Under the pieces are notes generated by a model. The model saw only the letters and a list, made by a program, of their open reading frames with translations, was not told where the DNA came from and ran no database searches. From the NCBI RefSeq assembly GCF_039529295.1, contig NZ_BAAAMN010000013.1:1-64000 (forward strand): a DNA stretch of 64,000 nucleotides, in the 5' to 3' direction. The translations under genes were made by a program, and so were the position numbers. Numbering within the stretch: the stretch's first letter is position 1; the number at the start of each line of letters is the position of its first letter. Shown piece by piece: positions 53,143-61,760 of the stretch. This stretch comes from Yaniella flava. GTDB lineage: Bacteria; Actinomycetota; Actinomycetes; Actinomycetales; Micrococcaceae.

Positions 53143-53355
53143 CGGACCCTCGGAGCGCTTGCGTAAGAACTTGTGGGTGCCATCGCACCAGGGTTTGATT
53201 TGCGATTTGCCGCACCGGCACACTGCACTGACCGGACGCGTCGTCTCGTGTTCGATGCCGTCTTCGTCTTGGACGACATGGTCCCCGCGCAGCAGCATCG
53301 GCCCGCCGGGACACAGAATAATATCCGGGTGATCCGAGTTCGATGCATCACTCAT
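53131..53355 (-). CDS. CDGSH iron-sulfur domain protein
   Basis: About 74 residues. The CDGSH-type [2Fe-2S] motif reads CRCGKSQIKPWCDGTH, matching C-x-C-x2-S-x3-P-x-C-D-G-x-H with all three Cys and the His ligand. Starts at ATG 53355, overlapping the stop of the preceding diiron-protein gene by four bases (ATGA), so the two are translationally coupled. Probably an electron donor to, or a cluster-based partner of, that protein (inference). Confidence 0.92.
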   Translation of the reverse strand: MSDASNSDHPDIILCPGGPMLLRGDHVVQDEDGIEHETTRPVSAVCRCGKSQIKPWCDGTHKFLRKRSEGPSSG

Positions 53356-54293
53356 GGCGCCCACTCTCGTAGCATACGTGCGGCATACCGGTCTTCAAGA
53401 TCCATACTGGTCCATGCCCCAAAGTAGACGTCATCGTGGAGTTCCGGTGCCTCCTCAAGCAGTGCCCCACAGACGGTGCGCACCGCCAATTGTTCGTGGA
53501 CCGCATCGGCTTCGACGTGTTCGGTGTAGTACTCGATCATTTCGGCCGGGAACTCGAGCCGGTTTAATCCGTGGGCAATTTTGCGCGACGGGGTCGAACT
53601 CGTGGCTTCAAAAGCGGCCAAGAAACCTAACGACGCGGCCCGGAGTCGACGGTTCAGCCCGAAGAGCGACATCGCATTGTTTTGTTCTAATACTTCCAAC
53701 GGCGCGTCATCAATATAGGCACCGTAGGAGGATTCCAGGCCGCTTGCCGCCATTCCGCGAGCAAACATCGTGGCGTGTAATCGGTTCGGATCGCCGGCAC
53801 CATATTCGTCGTACTGTAACTCCATCACGGCCGCCTTCACAGGATCGGGCACCCGTGGAATCACCCAGGTGGTGTGGTCGGATTCTTTCAAATGATAAAT
53901 CGACTTGTGGCGCAAAAACTCGTGCACCTGCTCTGTAGTGGCCGATCGGTGCATATATGCTGCCAGTGACGGACCATCATGGTCGGCCACGAAGGAGAAA
54001 AACGTCTCGGAGAAGTCACCAGGCTCGGGAACCTGTGGGGTGCGAGCGCGAAGGGTTTGTTCAAAGTCCTGCTCCAAGCGACGCCGCACTGCAATCAGGT
54101 ACGGATCCCACTCCAGGTCGTCTGACACATCATCGAAGCCGCCGTGGTGCTGTTCATACATGACCCACAGCGCCAATTGTGCGTCTTGTACGCTCTCGGG
54201 CTCCGGGGCGTTGTCAAGCTGGGCGGTGGTGCCATGACGCAATGCTTCCAGCACTCGTTCGCTCAGCGTTCCGCGTGCAGTAGGGCTCAACAT
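53352..54293 (-). CDS. Heme-oxygenase-like diiron (iron-containing redox) protein
   Basis: 313 residues of the 'iron-containing redox enzyme' family, HDO fold. Segments with likely metal ligands are LWVMYEQHHGGFDD (Glu, His), VMELQYDEYGAGDPNRLHAT (Glu, Asp, His), and EYYTEHVEADAVHEQLAV (His, Asp, His). Characterised relatives (UndA, BesC, SznF types) use O2 for unusual C-C cleavage or N-oxygenation. The substrate here is unknown. First gene of a two-gene unit with the CDGSH protein. Confidence 0.85.
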   Translation of the reverse strand: MLSPTARGTLSERVLEALRHGTTAQLDNAPEPESVQDAQLALWVMYEQHHGGFDDVSDDLEWDPYLIAVRRRLEQDFEQTLRARTPQVPEPGDFSETFFSFVADHDGPSLAAYMHRSATTEQVHEFLRHKSIYHLKESDHTTWVIPRVPDPVKAAVMELQYDEYGAGDPNRLHATMFARGMAASGLESSYGAYIDDAPLEVLEQNNAMSLFGLNRRLRAASLGFLAAFEATSSTPSRKIAHGLNRLEFPAEMIEYYTEHVEADAVHEQLAVRTVCGALLEEAPELHDDVYFGAWTSMDLEDRYAARMLREWAP

Positions 54294-54434
54294 GTCTAGG
54301 GTCTCCTCATCGCGGGGTAGCCTGGCTCAAGCTTCCAGTAAATCCAGCCCACCTGAACCATGTCAAGGCTTCATGCAGGCGGCGCGTAGAATGAGCAGGA
54401 CATACCCCGAGCGTGAGGTAGGTGAAGACAGCAT

Positions 54435-55055
54435 ATGCCATGCCACGATTGGGAGGATATCGTCTCCTCGGGCGCATCCGGTCATGGCGCTGATGCCGTC
54501 CTAGAAGCCATGCGACGGCGAGAGCGCGAAGATTTTCTCCCCGAGACTCAACGCGACCGCGCTGGATTGAACCGACCGATCCAAATTGGCCACGGCCAAA
54601 CGAACTCGCAGCCCAGCACAGTGGCCGATATGTTGCGTCTGCTGGACGTGCGTCCCGGACAGCGTGTCCTCGATGTCGGCGCCGGCTCTGGCTGGTCGAC
54701 TGCCATCCTGGGCGACCTGGTGTCCGAAACCGGCACGGTGCTCGGCCTCGAAATCATCCCTGAACTCGCCGAGACCACCCACGAGGTCCTAGAGCACCAC
54801 GACATGCCATGGATCAGTATAGAAACAGCGCAACGCGGTGTCTTAGGGGCACCGGAGAGAGCCCCCTTCGACCGTATACTGGTCTCCGCGGAACCTGCCC
54901 ACTTGCCCCACGAACTCGTCGAACAGCTCGCCCCACACGGCATCATGGTCATTACCGTTGCCGGTCAGATGCTGAGGGTTATCCGCCACAGCGAAGATGC
55001 CGACGACGTCGAAGTGACCCAGCATGGTTCGTACAGGTTCGTGGAGCTGATCTGA
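54435..55055 (+). CDS. Pcm-like protein methyltransferase
   Basis: 206 residues resembling protein-L-isoaspartate O-methyltransferases: RPIQIGHGQTNSQPSTVADM (family lead-in), RVLDVGAGSGWSTAILGDLV (SAM-binding motif I), and LVEQLAPHGIMVITVAGQ. The expected Ser/Gly-rich catalytic loop Q-x-I-S is represented by NSQPST. Repair of isoaspartyl residues is likely. The alternative start at 54510 would delete the first helices. Confidence 0.82.
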   Translation: MPCHDWEDIVSSGASGHGADAVLEAMRRREREDFLPETQRDRAGLNRPIQIGHGQTNSQPSTVADMLRLLDVRPGQRVLDVGAGSGWSTAILGDLVSETGTVLGLEIIPELAETTHEVLEHHDMPWISIETAQRGVLGAPERAPFDRILVSAEPAHLPHELVEQLAPHGIMVITVAGQMLRVIRHSEDADDVEVTQHGSYRFVELI

Positions 55056-55058
55056 GCA

Positions 55059-55754
55059 ATGTCTGGTCGGAAGCAAGCTGCCATGAACCCATTATTCGGC
55101 GATGACATGGTGGAAAGGCCAGCCGTCGAGTTGCCCGAGGGCGCCCACCATGTGCCGGGGTGGCTGACGTTAGAACAGCAACGCTGGCTTGTCGACCGGT
55201 TCCACCAGTGGCGGCAAGGGCCGCTGCCCATCCGCTCTGCAAAGATCGGCGCGCATGAAATGAGCGTGCGCACCGTGTGCCTGGGTTGGCATTGGCGTCC
55301 CTATCAATACACGCGCGATGCCGTTGATGTAAACGGCAATCGGGTGCTCGACTTTCCGGACTGGATGGTCCGGTTGGGGCGCAAGGCGCTGGTGGCTGCC
55401 ACCGGCGATCCACACGCCGGCGATGAGTACACCCCGGATGCCGCCCTGGTGAATTACTACGATGAGACCGCGAAAATGGGGATGCACCAAGATAAAGACG
55501 AACGCTCGATGGCACCGGTGGTCTCGTTGTCGATCGGCGATACCTGCCGTTTTCGGTTTGGCAATACCCAACACCACAATAAGCCTTATCAGGACGTCGA
55601 CCTCGTCTCGGGCGACCTGTTCGTCTTTGGTGGCCCGTCCCGGCTCGCCTACCACGGTGTGACGAAAGTGCATCCGGGCACCGCTCCCGAAGGCTGCGGT
55701 CTCGAGCACGGACGCATCAATATCACCATGCGGGTGACCGGTCTCAGCACTTGA
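55059..55754 (+). CDS. alkB: AlkB-type alpha-ketoglutarate-dependent dioxygenase
   Basis: 231 residues; Fe(II)/2-oxoglutarate oxygenase that reverses alkylation damage in DNA or RNA. Iron ligands are seen in MGMHQDKDE (His-x-Asp) and SRLAYHGV (His); the 2-oxoglutarate-binding arginines in GRINITMRVTG. NYYDETAKMGMHQDKDERSM matches the E. coli-type substrate region. Three bases after the Pcm-like gene, so both damage-repair genes probably form one transcript. Confidence 0.93.
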   Translation: MSGRKQAAMNPLFGDDMVERPAVELPEGAHHVPGWLTLEQQRWLVDRFHQWRQGPLPIRSAKIGAHEMSVRTVCLGWHWRPYQYTRDAVDVNGNRVLDFPDWMVRLGRKALVAATGDPHAGDEYTPDAALVNYYDETAKMGMHQDKDERSMAPVVSLSIGDTCRFRFGNTQHHNKPYQDVDLVSGDLFVFGGPSRLAYHGVTKVHPGTAPEGCGLEHGRINITMRVTGLST

Positions 55755-55764
55755 CGCAGCACAC

Positions 55765-56490
55765 TTAGCCCCGTGGTTCTGGTCCGACGGGCGTGAAAAT
55801 CCCGGGCAGCAACATGTCGTTATCGGCGGGGTCACCGGTTAACGCACGTGGCGCTGCCGTGGCAGTGGCTCGCGCCAGTTCGGAAAATCCGGCTAACCCG
55901 GCGGCACGAGCAATGTCTGCGGTGGCTTGTTCGGCGCTACTGCGGGTTCCAATGAGCCACGGGAGGCCCATGCGGCCAGCGTGCTCGCCTCGCTGGGGCA
56001 ATGCAGTATTGCGCCGAGCCTCGGCTGGGCTCGGCCCAGCAAGCGATACGCCGCGTCGCGACCACCACGCAGTGCGTACCGACGGCATCACTGGCAAGCC
56101 GGTGTGCTTGGCGAAACGACGGATGTTGCCGCTGATGGGCACGACGCTGCCGACCACAATCTGTTCAAAACGGATTGGGTAGGGTTTGAGCAACGGTGCC
56201 ACGCTACCGATGAGCACACCGCCTTGACACACGATGAGTCGCTCGCCGGAGAGCATGGCGTAGATGATTAGCCCGATCACCGCGAACAGGATGGTGGGTG
56301 CGATTGCCAGCAGTGCGGTCTCTGACGGATTGATGAAGGTGAGTCCACTGAATACGAGCCACACGATAACAAAAGCCGTGACGGTCCCTGCGCCCGGTCG
56401 ATCATGATGAATCGCGACGACATCACCGAGCCCGGCTCGTTGGGCGATACGGTGATAGGCCGCTCGAGTTTTAATCATGAGCCATGACAT
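55765..56490 (-). CDS. Membrane protein of unknown function
   Basis: 241 residues with two adjacent membrane segments (GTVTAFVIVWLVFSGLTFI, AIAPTILFAVIGLIIYAML) in the N-terminal half and a soluble C-terminal region containing a PH-like IVCQGGVLIGSVAPLL strand pattern. No recognised family. Starts possible at ATG 56490 or 56478. Confidence 0.7.
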   Translation of the reverse strand: MSWLMIKTRAAYHRIAQRAGLGDVVAIHHDRPGAGTVTAFVIVWLVFSGLTFINPSETALLAIAPTILFAVIGLIIYAMLSGERLIVCQGGVLIGSVAPLLKPYPIRFEQIVVGSVVPISGNIRRFAKHTGLPVMPSVRTAWWSRRGVSLAGPSPAEARRNTALPQRGEHAGRMGLPWLIGTRSSAEQATADIARAAGLAGFSELARATATAAPRALTGDPADNDMLLPGIFTPVGPEPRG

Positions 56491-56514
56491 TACCAGGTGC
56501 CAAGAGTCAACGTC

Positions 56515-57555
56515 CTACATCGCGGTGGCGTGCGGCCAGTTCTCGTTGAGCATGCCGAGAAATTCTGGCTCGGTCACCAACACAATATCCTGACCTTGTG
56601 CACGACGCCGCACGACCTCTTGCATCTTGCGTTGCTGCAACCTGGGATTGTGTTCAAAATCGGCGAGTTCTTCGGGGCGGGTGCCATCACCGATAATGAC
56701 CATGGTCGTGGTCGAACCGATACGTGATTGCGTCTGCGCGCCATACGCTGCGGCCTTCTGCTTGGCCTCTTGACGTGAGATACCCAGCAGTCCGGTGAAC
56801 ACAACGTGATGGCCAAAGAGCGGGTGTTTAGAGTCGGCGAGCTCATTGGCGGGCGGATTGCTGCCTTCATTGGGCCAGCGAATCAGATCCGGTAGCTCAT
56901 CGGCGGCAACACGGTGATTTGTGGCATCAAACATGCCGGGCATGGTCAACGCGTGACGGGTGGGACGCGACAGCTCTGCCCCCACAGCACGGGCCACCAA
57001 CACGCGGCGTTGCATCGCCGAAGTGTCCAAGAGCTCGTCGATAGATTGCACTTCTCGACGCGCCGCGATATCCACGACGATGGCTGCAGCGGCTTTGGCA
57101 TCTTCGAGCGCATTGTGATGATTCTTCAGCACGAATCCCGCTTCGGCCGCGGCTGAGGGCAGCGCGTGAGAGGCGAGCTGGTAGTGCTTACGCGATAGCG
57201 TCAGTGAGCAGGCAAACTCCATGTGCGGGATGGGCAGCTGGGAGACTTCGAGTCCGGATTCAATCACTCCGATGTCAAAGCCGGCATTATGGGCGACCAG
57301 TACGTCGTCGCCAAGAAACTGGTGGAGTGTCTCGAAGTGCTCACCAAACGACGGTGCGGTAGCGACATCGGCGGGAGTGATCCGGTGGATTGCCATATTG
57401 CGCGGGTCGAACCGGTCATATCCGGCGGGTGGCTGCAGCAAAGAGTAGTGGGTTTCGGCGATCGCCCCGTTGCGGATTTTCACCGCGCCGATGGCACACG
57501 CCGAACCGCGAAAACCGTTTGCTGTTTCGAAGTCGATAGCGGTGAAGTCGATCAC
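56515..57555 (-). CDS. DEDDh exonuclease with C-terminal BRCT domain
   Basis: 346 residues. The N-terminal 3'-5' exonuclease (DnaQ-like) has FTAIDFETANG (ExoI, Asp-x-Glu), LVAHNAGFDIGVIE (ExoII, Asp) and HNALEDAKAAA (ExoIII, H-x4-D). The C-terminal BRCT domain starts at LFGHHVVFTGLLGISRQEAK. This joining of epsilon-type exonuclease and BRCT is seen in other actinobacteria. Probably repair-related. GTG start overlaps the neighbouring rdgB stop (GTGA on the minus strand). Confidence 0.88.
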   Translation of the reverse strand: MIDFTAIDFETANGFRGSACAIGAVKIRNGAIAETHYSLLQPPAGYDRFDPRNMAIHRITPADVATAPSFGEHFETLHQFLGDDVLVAHNAGFDIGVIESGLEVSQLPIPHMEFACSLTLSRKHYQLASHALPSAAAEAGFVLKNHHNALEDAKAAAAIVVDIAARREVQSIDELLDTSAMQRRVLVARAVGAELSRPTRHALTMPGMFDATNHRVAADELPDLIRWPNEGSNPPANELADSKHPLFGHHVVFTGLLGISRQEAKQKAAAYGAQTQSRIGSTTTMVIIGDGTRPEELADFEHNPRLQQRKMQEVVRRRAQGQDIVLVTEPEFLGMLNENWPHATAM

Positions 57556-58169
57556 TTGCGCAGCGCACCTGCCAGGTGTGGTGCGAGTGCGCGGAAAGCC
57601 TTGCCACGGTGTGAGATCTCGTTTTTCGTCTCCGCATCGAGTTCAGCCGCAGTTTTGCCAAGGTCTGGAATCTCAACAATCGGGTCATAGCCAAAGCCGT
57701 TGTCACCACGTGGCGCAAAGGTGAGGTCACCGGCGAGTTCACCGAATTCTACGTGTCGCGTTTCACCGTCGGGTGTGGCAAATGCTGCCGCACAAATAAA
57801 CGCTGCGCCTCGATGGGGCGCATCAATGTCTGACAACTGTGCCAGCAGCAACTCAAGGTTGGCCTGGTCATCCCCGTGTGTACCGCTCCAACGGGCCGAG
57901 AAAATCCCGGGTGCACCGTGGAGGACATCGACCGCCAAGCCCGAATCATCGGCCACGGCGATCAGGCCGGTCGCCTGGGCGGTGAGCGTGGCCTTTTTTA
58001 ACGCATTGGCTTCAAAAGTCACACCGTCTTCGACGACATCTGGAGCATCCACCGATGCCGAGTCCACGACCTGTTCCGGCGACAACGACGGCATAGCTTC
58101 AGCCAAGATGGCGCGCAATTCAGCCAGTTTGCCCTGATTCGTGGAGGCTAATACCACAACGGGATCCAC
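57552..58169 (-). CDS. rdgB: Non-canonical purine NTP pyrophosphatase
   Basis: 205 residues, HAM1/RdgB family, removing dITP, ITP and XTP from the nucleotide pool. STNQGKLAELRAIL binds triphosphate; VADDSGLAVDVLHGAPGIFS and FGYDPIVEIPD are family signatures. GTG start with TAGGAG seven bases before it; nine bases from rph. Confidence 0.94.
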   Translation of the reverse strand: MDPVVVLASTNQGKLAELRAILAEAMPSLSPEQVVDSASVDAPDVVEDGVTFEANALKKATLTAQATGLIAVADDSGLAVDVLHGAPGIFSARWSGTHGDDQANLELLLAQLSDIDAPHRGAAFICAAAFATPDGETRHVEFGELAGDLTFAPRGDNGFGYDPIVEIPDLGKTAAELDAETKNEISHRGKAFRALAPHLAGALRK

Positions 58170-58178
58170 GTGTTACTC

Positions 58179-58916
58179 CTACTCGGTTGCTGCGGTGAGT
58201 GCGGCCTGTTGGATGTCGGTTAGCTGCGCGGTCCCTGCCACGGCCAAATCCAGCAGTGCATCCAGTTCGGCACGGTTGAACGGTTGTTCTTCTGCGGTGC
58301 CTTGAATTTCGATGAAGTCGCCCTCGCCGGTGGTGACCACGTTCATGTCCGTCTCGGCGCGCACATCTTCTTCATAGGGCAGATCCAGCATCGCCGTGCC
58401 GTCAATAATGCCCACCGACACAGCGGCAACCGAACCCGTCAGCGGTTTTGCACTCGAGCGGATAATGCGTTGACCGCGTGCCCATTCGATGGCTTGGGCC
58501 AGCGCAACCCAGGCGCCGGTAATGGCGGCCGTGCGAGTGCCACCGTCGGCCTGGATGACGTCACAGTCAATCACGATGGTGTTCTCGCCCAACGCTTTGG
58601 TGTCGACGACGGCACGCAGGGCCCGTCCGACGAGTCGGGAGATTTCTTGCGTCCGGCCCGACACCTTGCCACGCACGGATTCGCGTGAGCTACGTTCACC
58701 GGTGGCGCGGGGCAACATCGCATACTCGGCGGTCACCCAGCCACGATTTTTGCCCTTCAACCAGCGCGGCACACCTTCGGTAAAGCTGGCGGTGCACAGG
58801 ACTTTGGTGTTGCCAAACGAGACCACCGCGGATCCTTCAGCGTGGGCAGACCACCCGGTCTCAATGGTCACGTTCCGCAGTTGGTCGACGGATCGGTTAT
58901 CGGCACGAGTACTCAA
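58179..58916 (-). CDS. rph: Ribonuclease PH
   Basis: 245 residues; phosphorolytic trimming of tRNA 3' ends. YAMLPRATGERSSRESVRGK and VIDCDVIQADGGTRTAAITG are the characteristic segments. The start is TTG 58916, with AAGAGGAG seven bases upstream. rph-rdgB order is conserved in actinobacteria. Confidence 0.95.
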   Translation of the reverse strand: MSTRADNRSVDQLRNVTIETGWSAHAEGSAVVSFGNTKVLCTASFTEGVPRWLKGKNRGWVTAEYAMLPRATGERSSRESVRGKVSGRTQEISRLVGRALRAVVDTKALGENTIVIDCDVIQADGGTRTAAITGAWVALAQAIEWARGQRIIRSSAKPLTGSVAAVSVGIIDGTAMLDLPYEEDVRAETDMNVVTTGEGDFIEIQGTAEEQPFNRAELDALLDLAVAGTAQLTDIQQAALTAATE

Positions 58917-58927
58917 ATATGCTCCTC

Positions 58928-59737
58928 TTAGACGGTGTACGTTACACCGGATACGGCGACGGCCAGTTGACCATCATAGGTGGTACGGGCTTCCTGTGCG
59001 GTCACCAGCGGGTCGTTCCAGACTGGAATGTGGGTCAGTAAGAGGCGACCGACGTCGGCTTGTGTTGCCATGGCACCCGCCCGTTTGCCGGTCAGGTGTA
59101 CGCCGTCGACTTCATCATCACGGCCCTCATGGAATGCCGCCTCACACAAAAACAAATCGGCGCCGGTGGCCGCTTCAACAAGCCCGGGATCAGTATCGGT
59201 GTCGCCCGAATAGGTCAACACCGAGGTGTGCTCGCCATCGGCGGTGGTTTCTGTGGTCTCGACACGCAGCGCATAGGCTTCTTCGATGGGGTGGCGTACC
59301 GGATAGGGGGTGACTTTAAAGGGGCCAATCTCCACGGGTTCGCGCACCTGCCAGTCGATAAATTCGAAATCGGGGTGCATCCCGGGATCCGTGTCCATAC
59401 CGTAGGCAATCGCACTGCGATCGGCGGTCGCGGCGGGGCCATAGACCGGTATCCGTCCGGCGTCCCAGCCGTTGGGGTTCCAACGCACTACGACGTGCAG
59501 GCCCAACAGGTCCATGAAGTGATCCGGGTGGAGGTGTGACAGCAGGATGGCATCAATGTCTTCGAGTGCGACATAACGCTGCAGGGTACCCAGGGCCCCG
59601 TTGCCGAGGTCAAGCAGTATGCGCCAGGTCTTCGGGTCACCGTGTTCGTCCACCCCATTGGCCGACACCAGGTAGCACGAGGCGGGCGATCCGGGGCCGG
59701 GAAATGAGCCTGATGCCCCAATAATGGTGAGCTGCAT
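58928..59737 (-). CDS. MBL-fold hydrolase, Rv1339-like
   Basis: 269 residues of metallo-beta-lactamase fold. The metal motif SHLHPDHFMDLLGL (H-x-H-x-D-H) and LCEAAFHEG, HLTGKRAGAMA, LLLTHIPVWND supply the remaining ligands. Located between murI and rph, the place of mycobacterial Rv1339, an atypical class II cAMP phosphodiesterase. The same activity is inferred here by position and similarity of motifs. Confidence 0.85.
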   Translation of the reverse strand: MQLTIIGASGSFPGPGSPASCYLVSANGVDEHGDPKTWRILLDLGNGALGTLQRYVALEDIDAILLSHLHPDHFMDLLGLHVVVRWNPNGWDAGRIPVYGPAATADRSAIAYGMDTDPGMHPDFEFIDWQVREPVEIGPFKVTPYPVRHPIEEAYALRVETTETTADGEHTSVLTYSGDTDTDPGLVEAATGADLFLCEAAFHEGRDDEVDGVHLTGKRAGAMATQADVGRLLLTHIPVWNDPLVTAQEARTTYDGQLAVAVSGVTYTV

Positions 59738-59771
59738 ATCCTCGATTCCTTTGACCTAGAGTGCCAACGGT

Positions 59772-60665
59772 TTAGTTGCCGCTGGCGTCGATTACCGACA
59801 GTGTACCCGTCGGAAATTGCTCGGCGACCGTGCGAATCTGGGTTACGCCGCCGACTTCTGGCCCGAGAAAACGCTGCGCCAACTGCGCGAAACTGCCCGG
59901 GTCCCCGGTCGACATGAACTTGTGTCGCGAGCTGGCAGGCGGTGTTTCGCCCGTGGCACCGGCCGGATTTTCCAGCCCGTGACGCACCAGTTCACGATAC
60001 ACCGCACGCGCCGTCGACTCCGATGACGTGACTAAGTTCACACTCTCACCCATCACGTAGCTGATGACACCGGCCAACAGCGGGTAGTGAGTACAGCCCA
60101 GAATCAGCGTGTCGACACCGGCTGTCTTGAAGGGTTGCAAGTATTGTTCGGCCAGCGCAAGCAGTTCGTCTCCGGTGGTAATGCCACGTTCGACGTATTC
60201 CACGAAGCGCGGTGCGGCCGATGAGGTGATCTGCAGTTGAGGGGCGGCAGCAAACATGTCTTCGTAAGCGCCCGAGGAGACGGTGGCCTCTGTGCCGATG
60301 ACGCCGACCCTTCCGTTTTGCGTCGAGGTCACCGCTCGTTGTACAGCGGGCTGGATGACTTCGACCACCGGGATGCCGTAGGCCTTGGTGTAGCGCTCCC
60401 GGGCATCGCGTAGGACAGCTGCGGTCGCCGAGTTACACGCGATCACCAGCAACTTGACCCCGGCATCAACGAGTTCATCCATCACGGTCAGCGCCAGTCG
60501 ACGCACCTGTGCAATGGGCTTGGGGCCGTAGGGCGCGTTTTCTGTGTCACCGACGTAGACGATGTCTTCGTCTGGTAGCTGGTCGATGACCGCACGGGCG
60601 ACGGTGAGTCCACCGACTCCGGAGTCGAAAATGCCGATGGGCGCTCGAGGGGTTGGGGTGGTCAC
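59772..60665 (-). CDS. murI: Glutamate racemase
   Basis: 297 residues; makes D-glutamate for peptidoglycan. The two catalytic cysteines are visible in IACNSATAAVL and LILGCTHYPLLAG, and the start region is IGIFDSGVGGLTVARAV. A GTG start overlaps the DUF2017 gene's stop (GTGA). Confidence 0.95.
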   Translation of the reverse strand: MTTPTPRAPIGIFDSGVGGLTVARAVIDQLPDEDIVYVGDTENAPYGPKPIAQVRRLALTVMDELVDAGVKLLVIACNSATAAVLRDARERYTKAYGIPVVEVIQPAVQRAVTSTQNGRVGVIGTEATVSSGAYEDMFAAAPQLQITSSAAPRFVEYVERGITTGDELLALAEQYLQPFKTAGVDTLILGCTHYPLLAGVISYVMGESVNLVTSSESTARAVYRELVRHGLENPAGATGETPPASSRHKFMSTGDPGSFAQLAQRFLGPEVGGVTQIRTVAEQFPTGTLSVIDASGN

Positions 60666-61351
60666 GATAGATCTCCGATCAACGCCTGCATCAAGGTTTC
60701 TTGGAGCCAGGAGACGAAGTTATACAATAGGGCCATGTAGCGTTCAACGTCGGTAGCCTGGTCGACCGAGTCGATTTTGTGTACGCGTTCGGCATCTTCT
60801 TCGTGTTCAATATTCAGCCGCGAGGACAGAACTAAGCGCACTTGATTCAACGCCCGCCCAAACGCTTCAGCCTCGCGCTCGTTCAACATCAACGACGGGC
60901 TCTGCAAGAGGGCATAAGACCGCTGCAGATCGGCAATCTTGTCTTGGCGAATATTGTCTTGAGCCAGATCACGGAACTGCGCTGAGCCTGCATCGGCGTC
61001 CTCACCTGACCGGGCTTCGGGGAGCAACCGCTGGACCGCAGGATCCGTAAGATCCACCTGCACATTATCCTCGGTCAACGAGCCCACCAAATCCCAGAAT
61101 GCGGCGTCGGTGGGTGAACCTGTCTCAGCACTGTCTTCGGTCGTCGGAGTCTGAGGTAGATGCGCGGTATCTCGGGCTGGCCGGAACCGGTCCATAAACT
61201 TCGGCTTGTCCTCGGCGAGGGGCTCATCGGCAGGACTGACCCCGCCCAGCAGTGTCAAGACATCCGAGAACAGCGACCGAAGAATCTGACGTTCGGGCTT
61301 TTCTAGATACGCGGAGTAGCCGCGCAGAGTGGATTTAAACGCTAAAGCCAT
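60662..61351 (-). CDS. DUF2017 protein
   Basis: 229 residues with the helical DUF2017 fold: GYSAYLEKPERQILRSLFSD at the start and NFVSWLQETLMQALIGD at the end. Actinobacterial family of unknown function that nearly always follows clpS, so a role with the ClpS/ClpC proteolysis system is suspected. Upstream: clpS 20 bp away; downstream: murI overlaps. Confidence 0.88.
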   Translation of the reverse strand: MALAFKSTLRGYSAYLEKPERQILRSLFSDVLTLLGGVSPADEPLAEDKPKFMDRFRPARDTAHLPQTPTTEDSAETGSPTDAAFWDLVGSLTEDNVQVDLTDPAVQRLLPEARSGEDADAGSAQFRDLAQDNIRQDKIADLQRSYALLQSPSLMLNEREAEAFGRALNQVRLVLSSRLNIEHEEDAERVHKIDSVDQATDVERYMALLYNFVSWLQETLMQALIGDLS

Positions 61352-61371
61352 TGTGTTGTGTGTCGTGTCCT

Positions 61372-61668
61372 TTACTGATTTTGTTCATACGTTGCCCACA
61401 GACCAAACCCGTGCAGCGCTGCCACATGCCGTTCGGCTTCTTCTTTGGATCCATTGGCCACCACCGCTTTGCCTTCGTGGTGGACCTGCAGCATCAACTT
61501 ATGCGCAATCGACGATGAGAACCCAAAATAGGAACGAAAAACGTAGGTGACATAACTCATCAGATTCACGGGATCATTCCAAACGATGACCTTCCATGGT
61601 TCCCCGACGGCGGTGAGCTCATCGACGACAATATCTGGTTCAACATCTACTGCGCACGTAATGGACAT
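61372..61668 (-). CDS. clpS: ClpS, adaptor for ClpAP/ClpCP protease
   Basis: 98 residues. WKVIVWNDPVNLMSYVTYVF and VHHEGKAVVANGSKEEAERH match ClpS, which delivers N-end-rule substrates to Clp proteases. ATG at 61668 (MSITCAVDV) is preferred to an upstream TTG. Divergent from pncB. Confidence 0.94.
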   Translation of the reverse strand: MSITCAVDVEPDIVVDELTAVGEPWKVIVWNDPVNLMSYVTYVFRSYFGFSSSIAHKLMLQVHHEGKAVVANGSKEEAERHVAALHGFGLWATYEQNQ

Positions 61669-61760
61669 GCACCATATTCTAGGCAAGAACCAACCCGCGT
61701 GTGCGCCACATGGCCACGAGCACGGCCAAAATGTGTCAATGGCACGCAGAAAGGGTTAGT

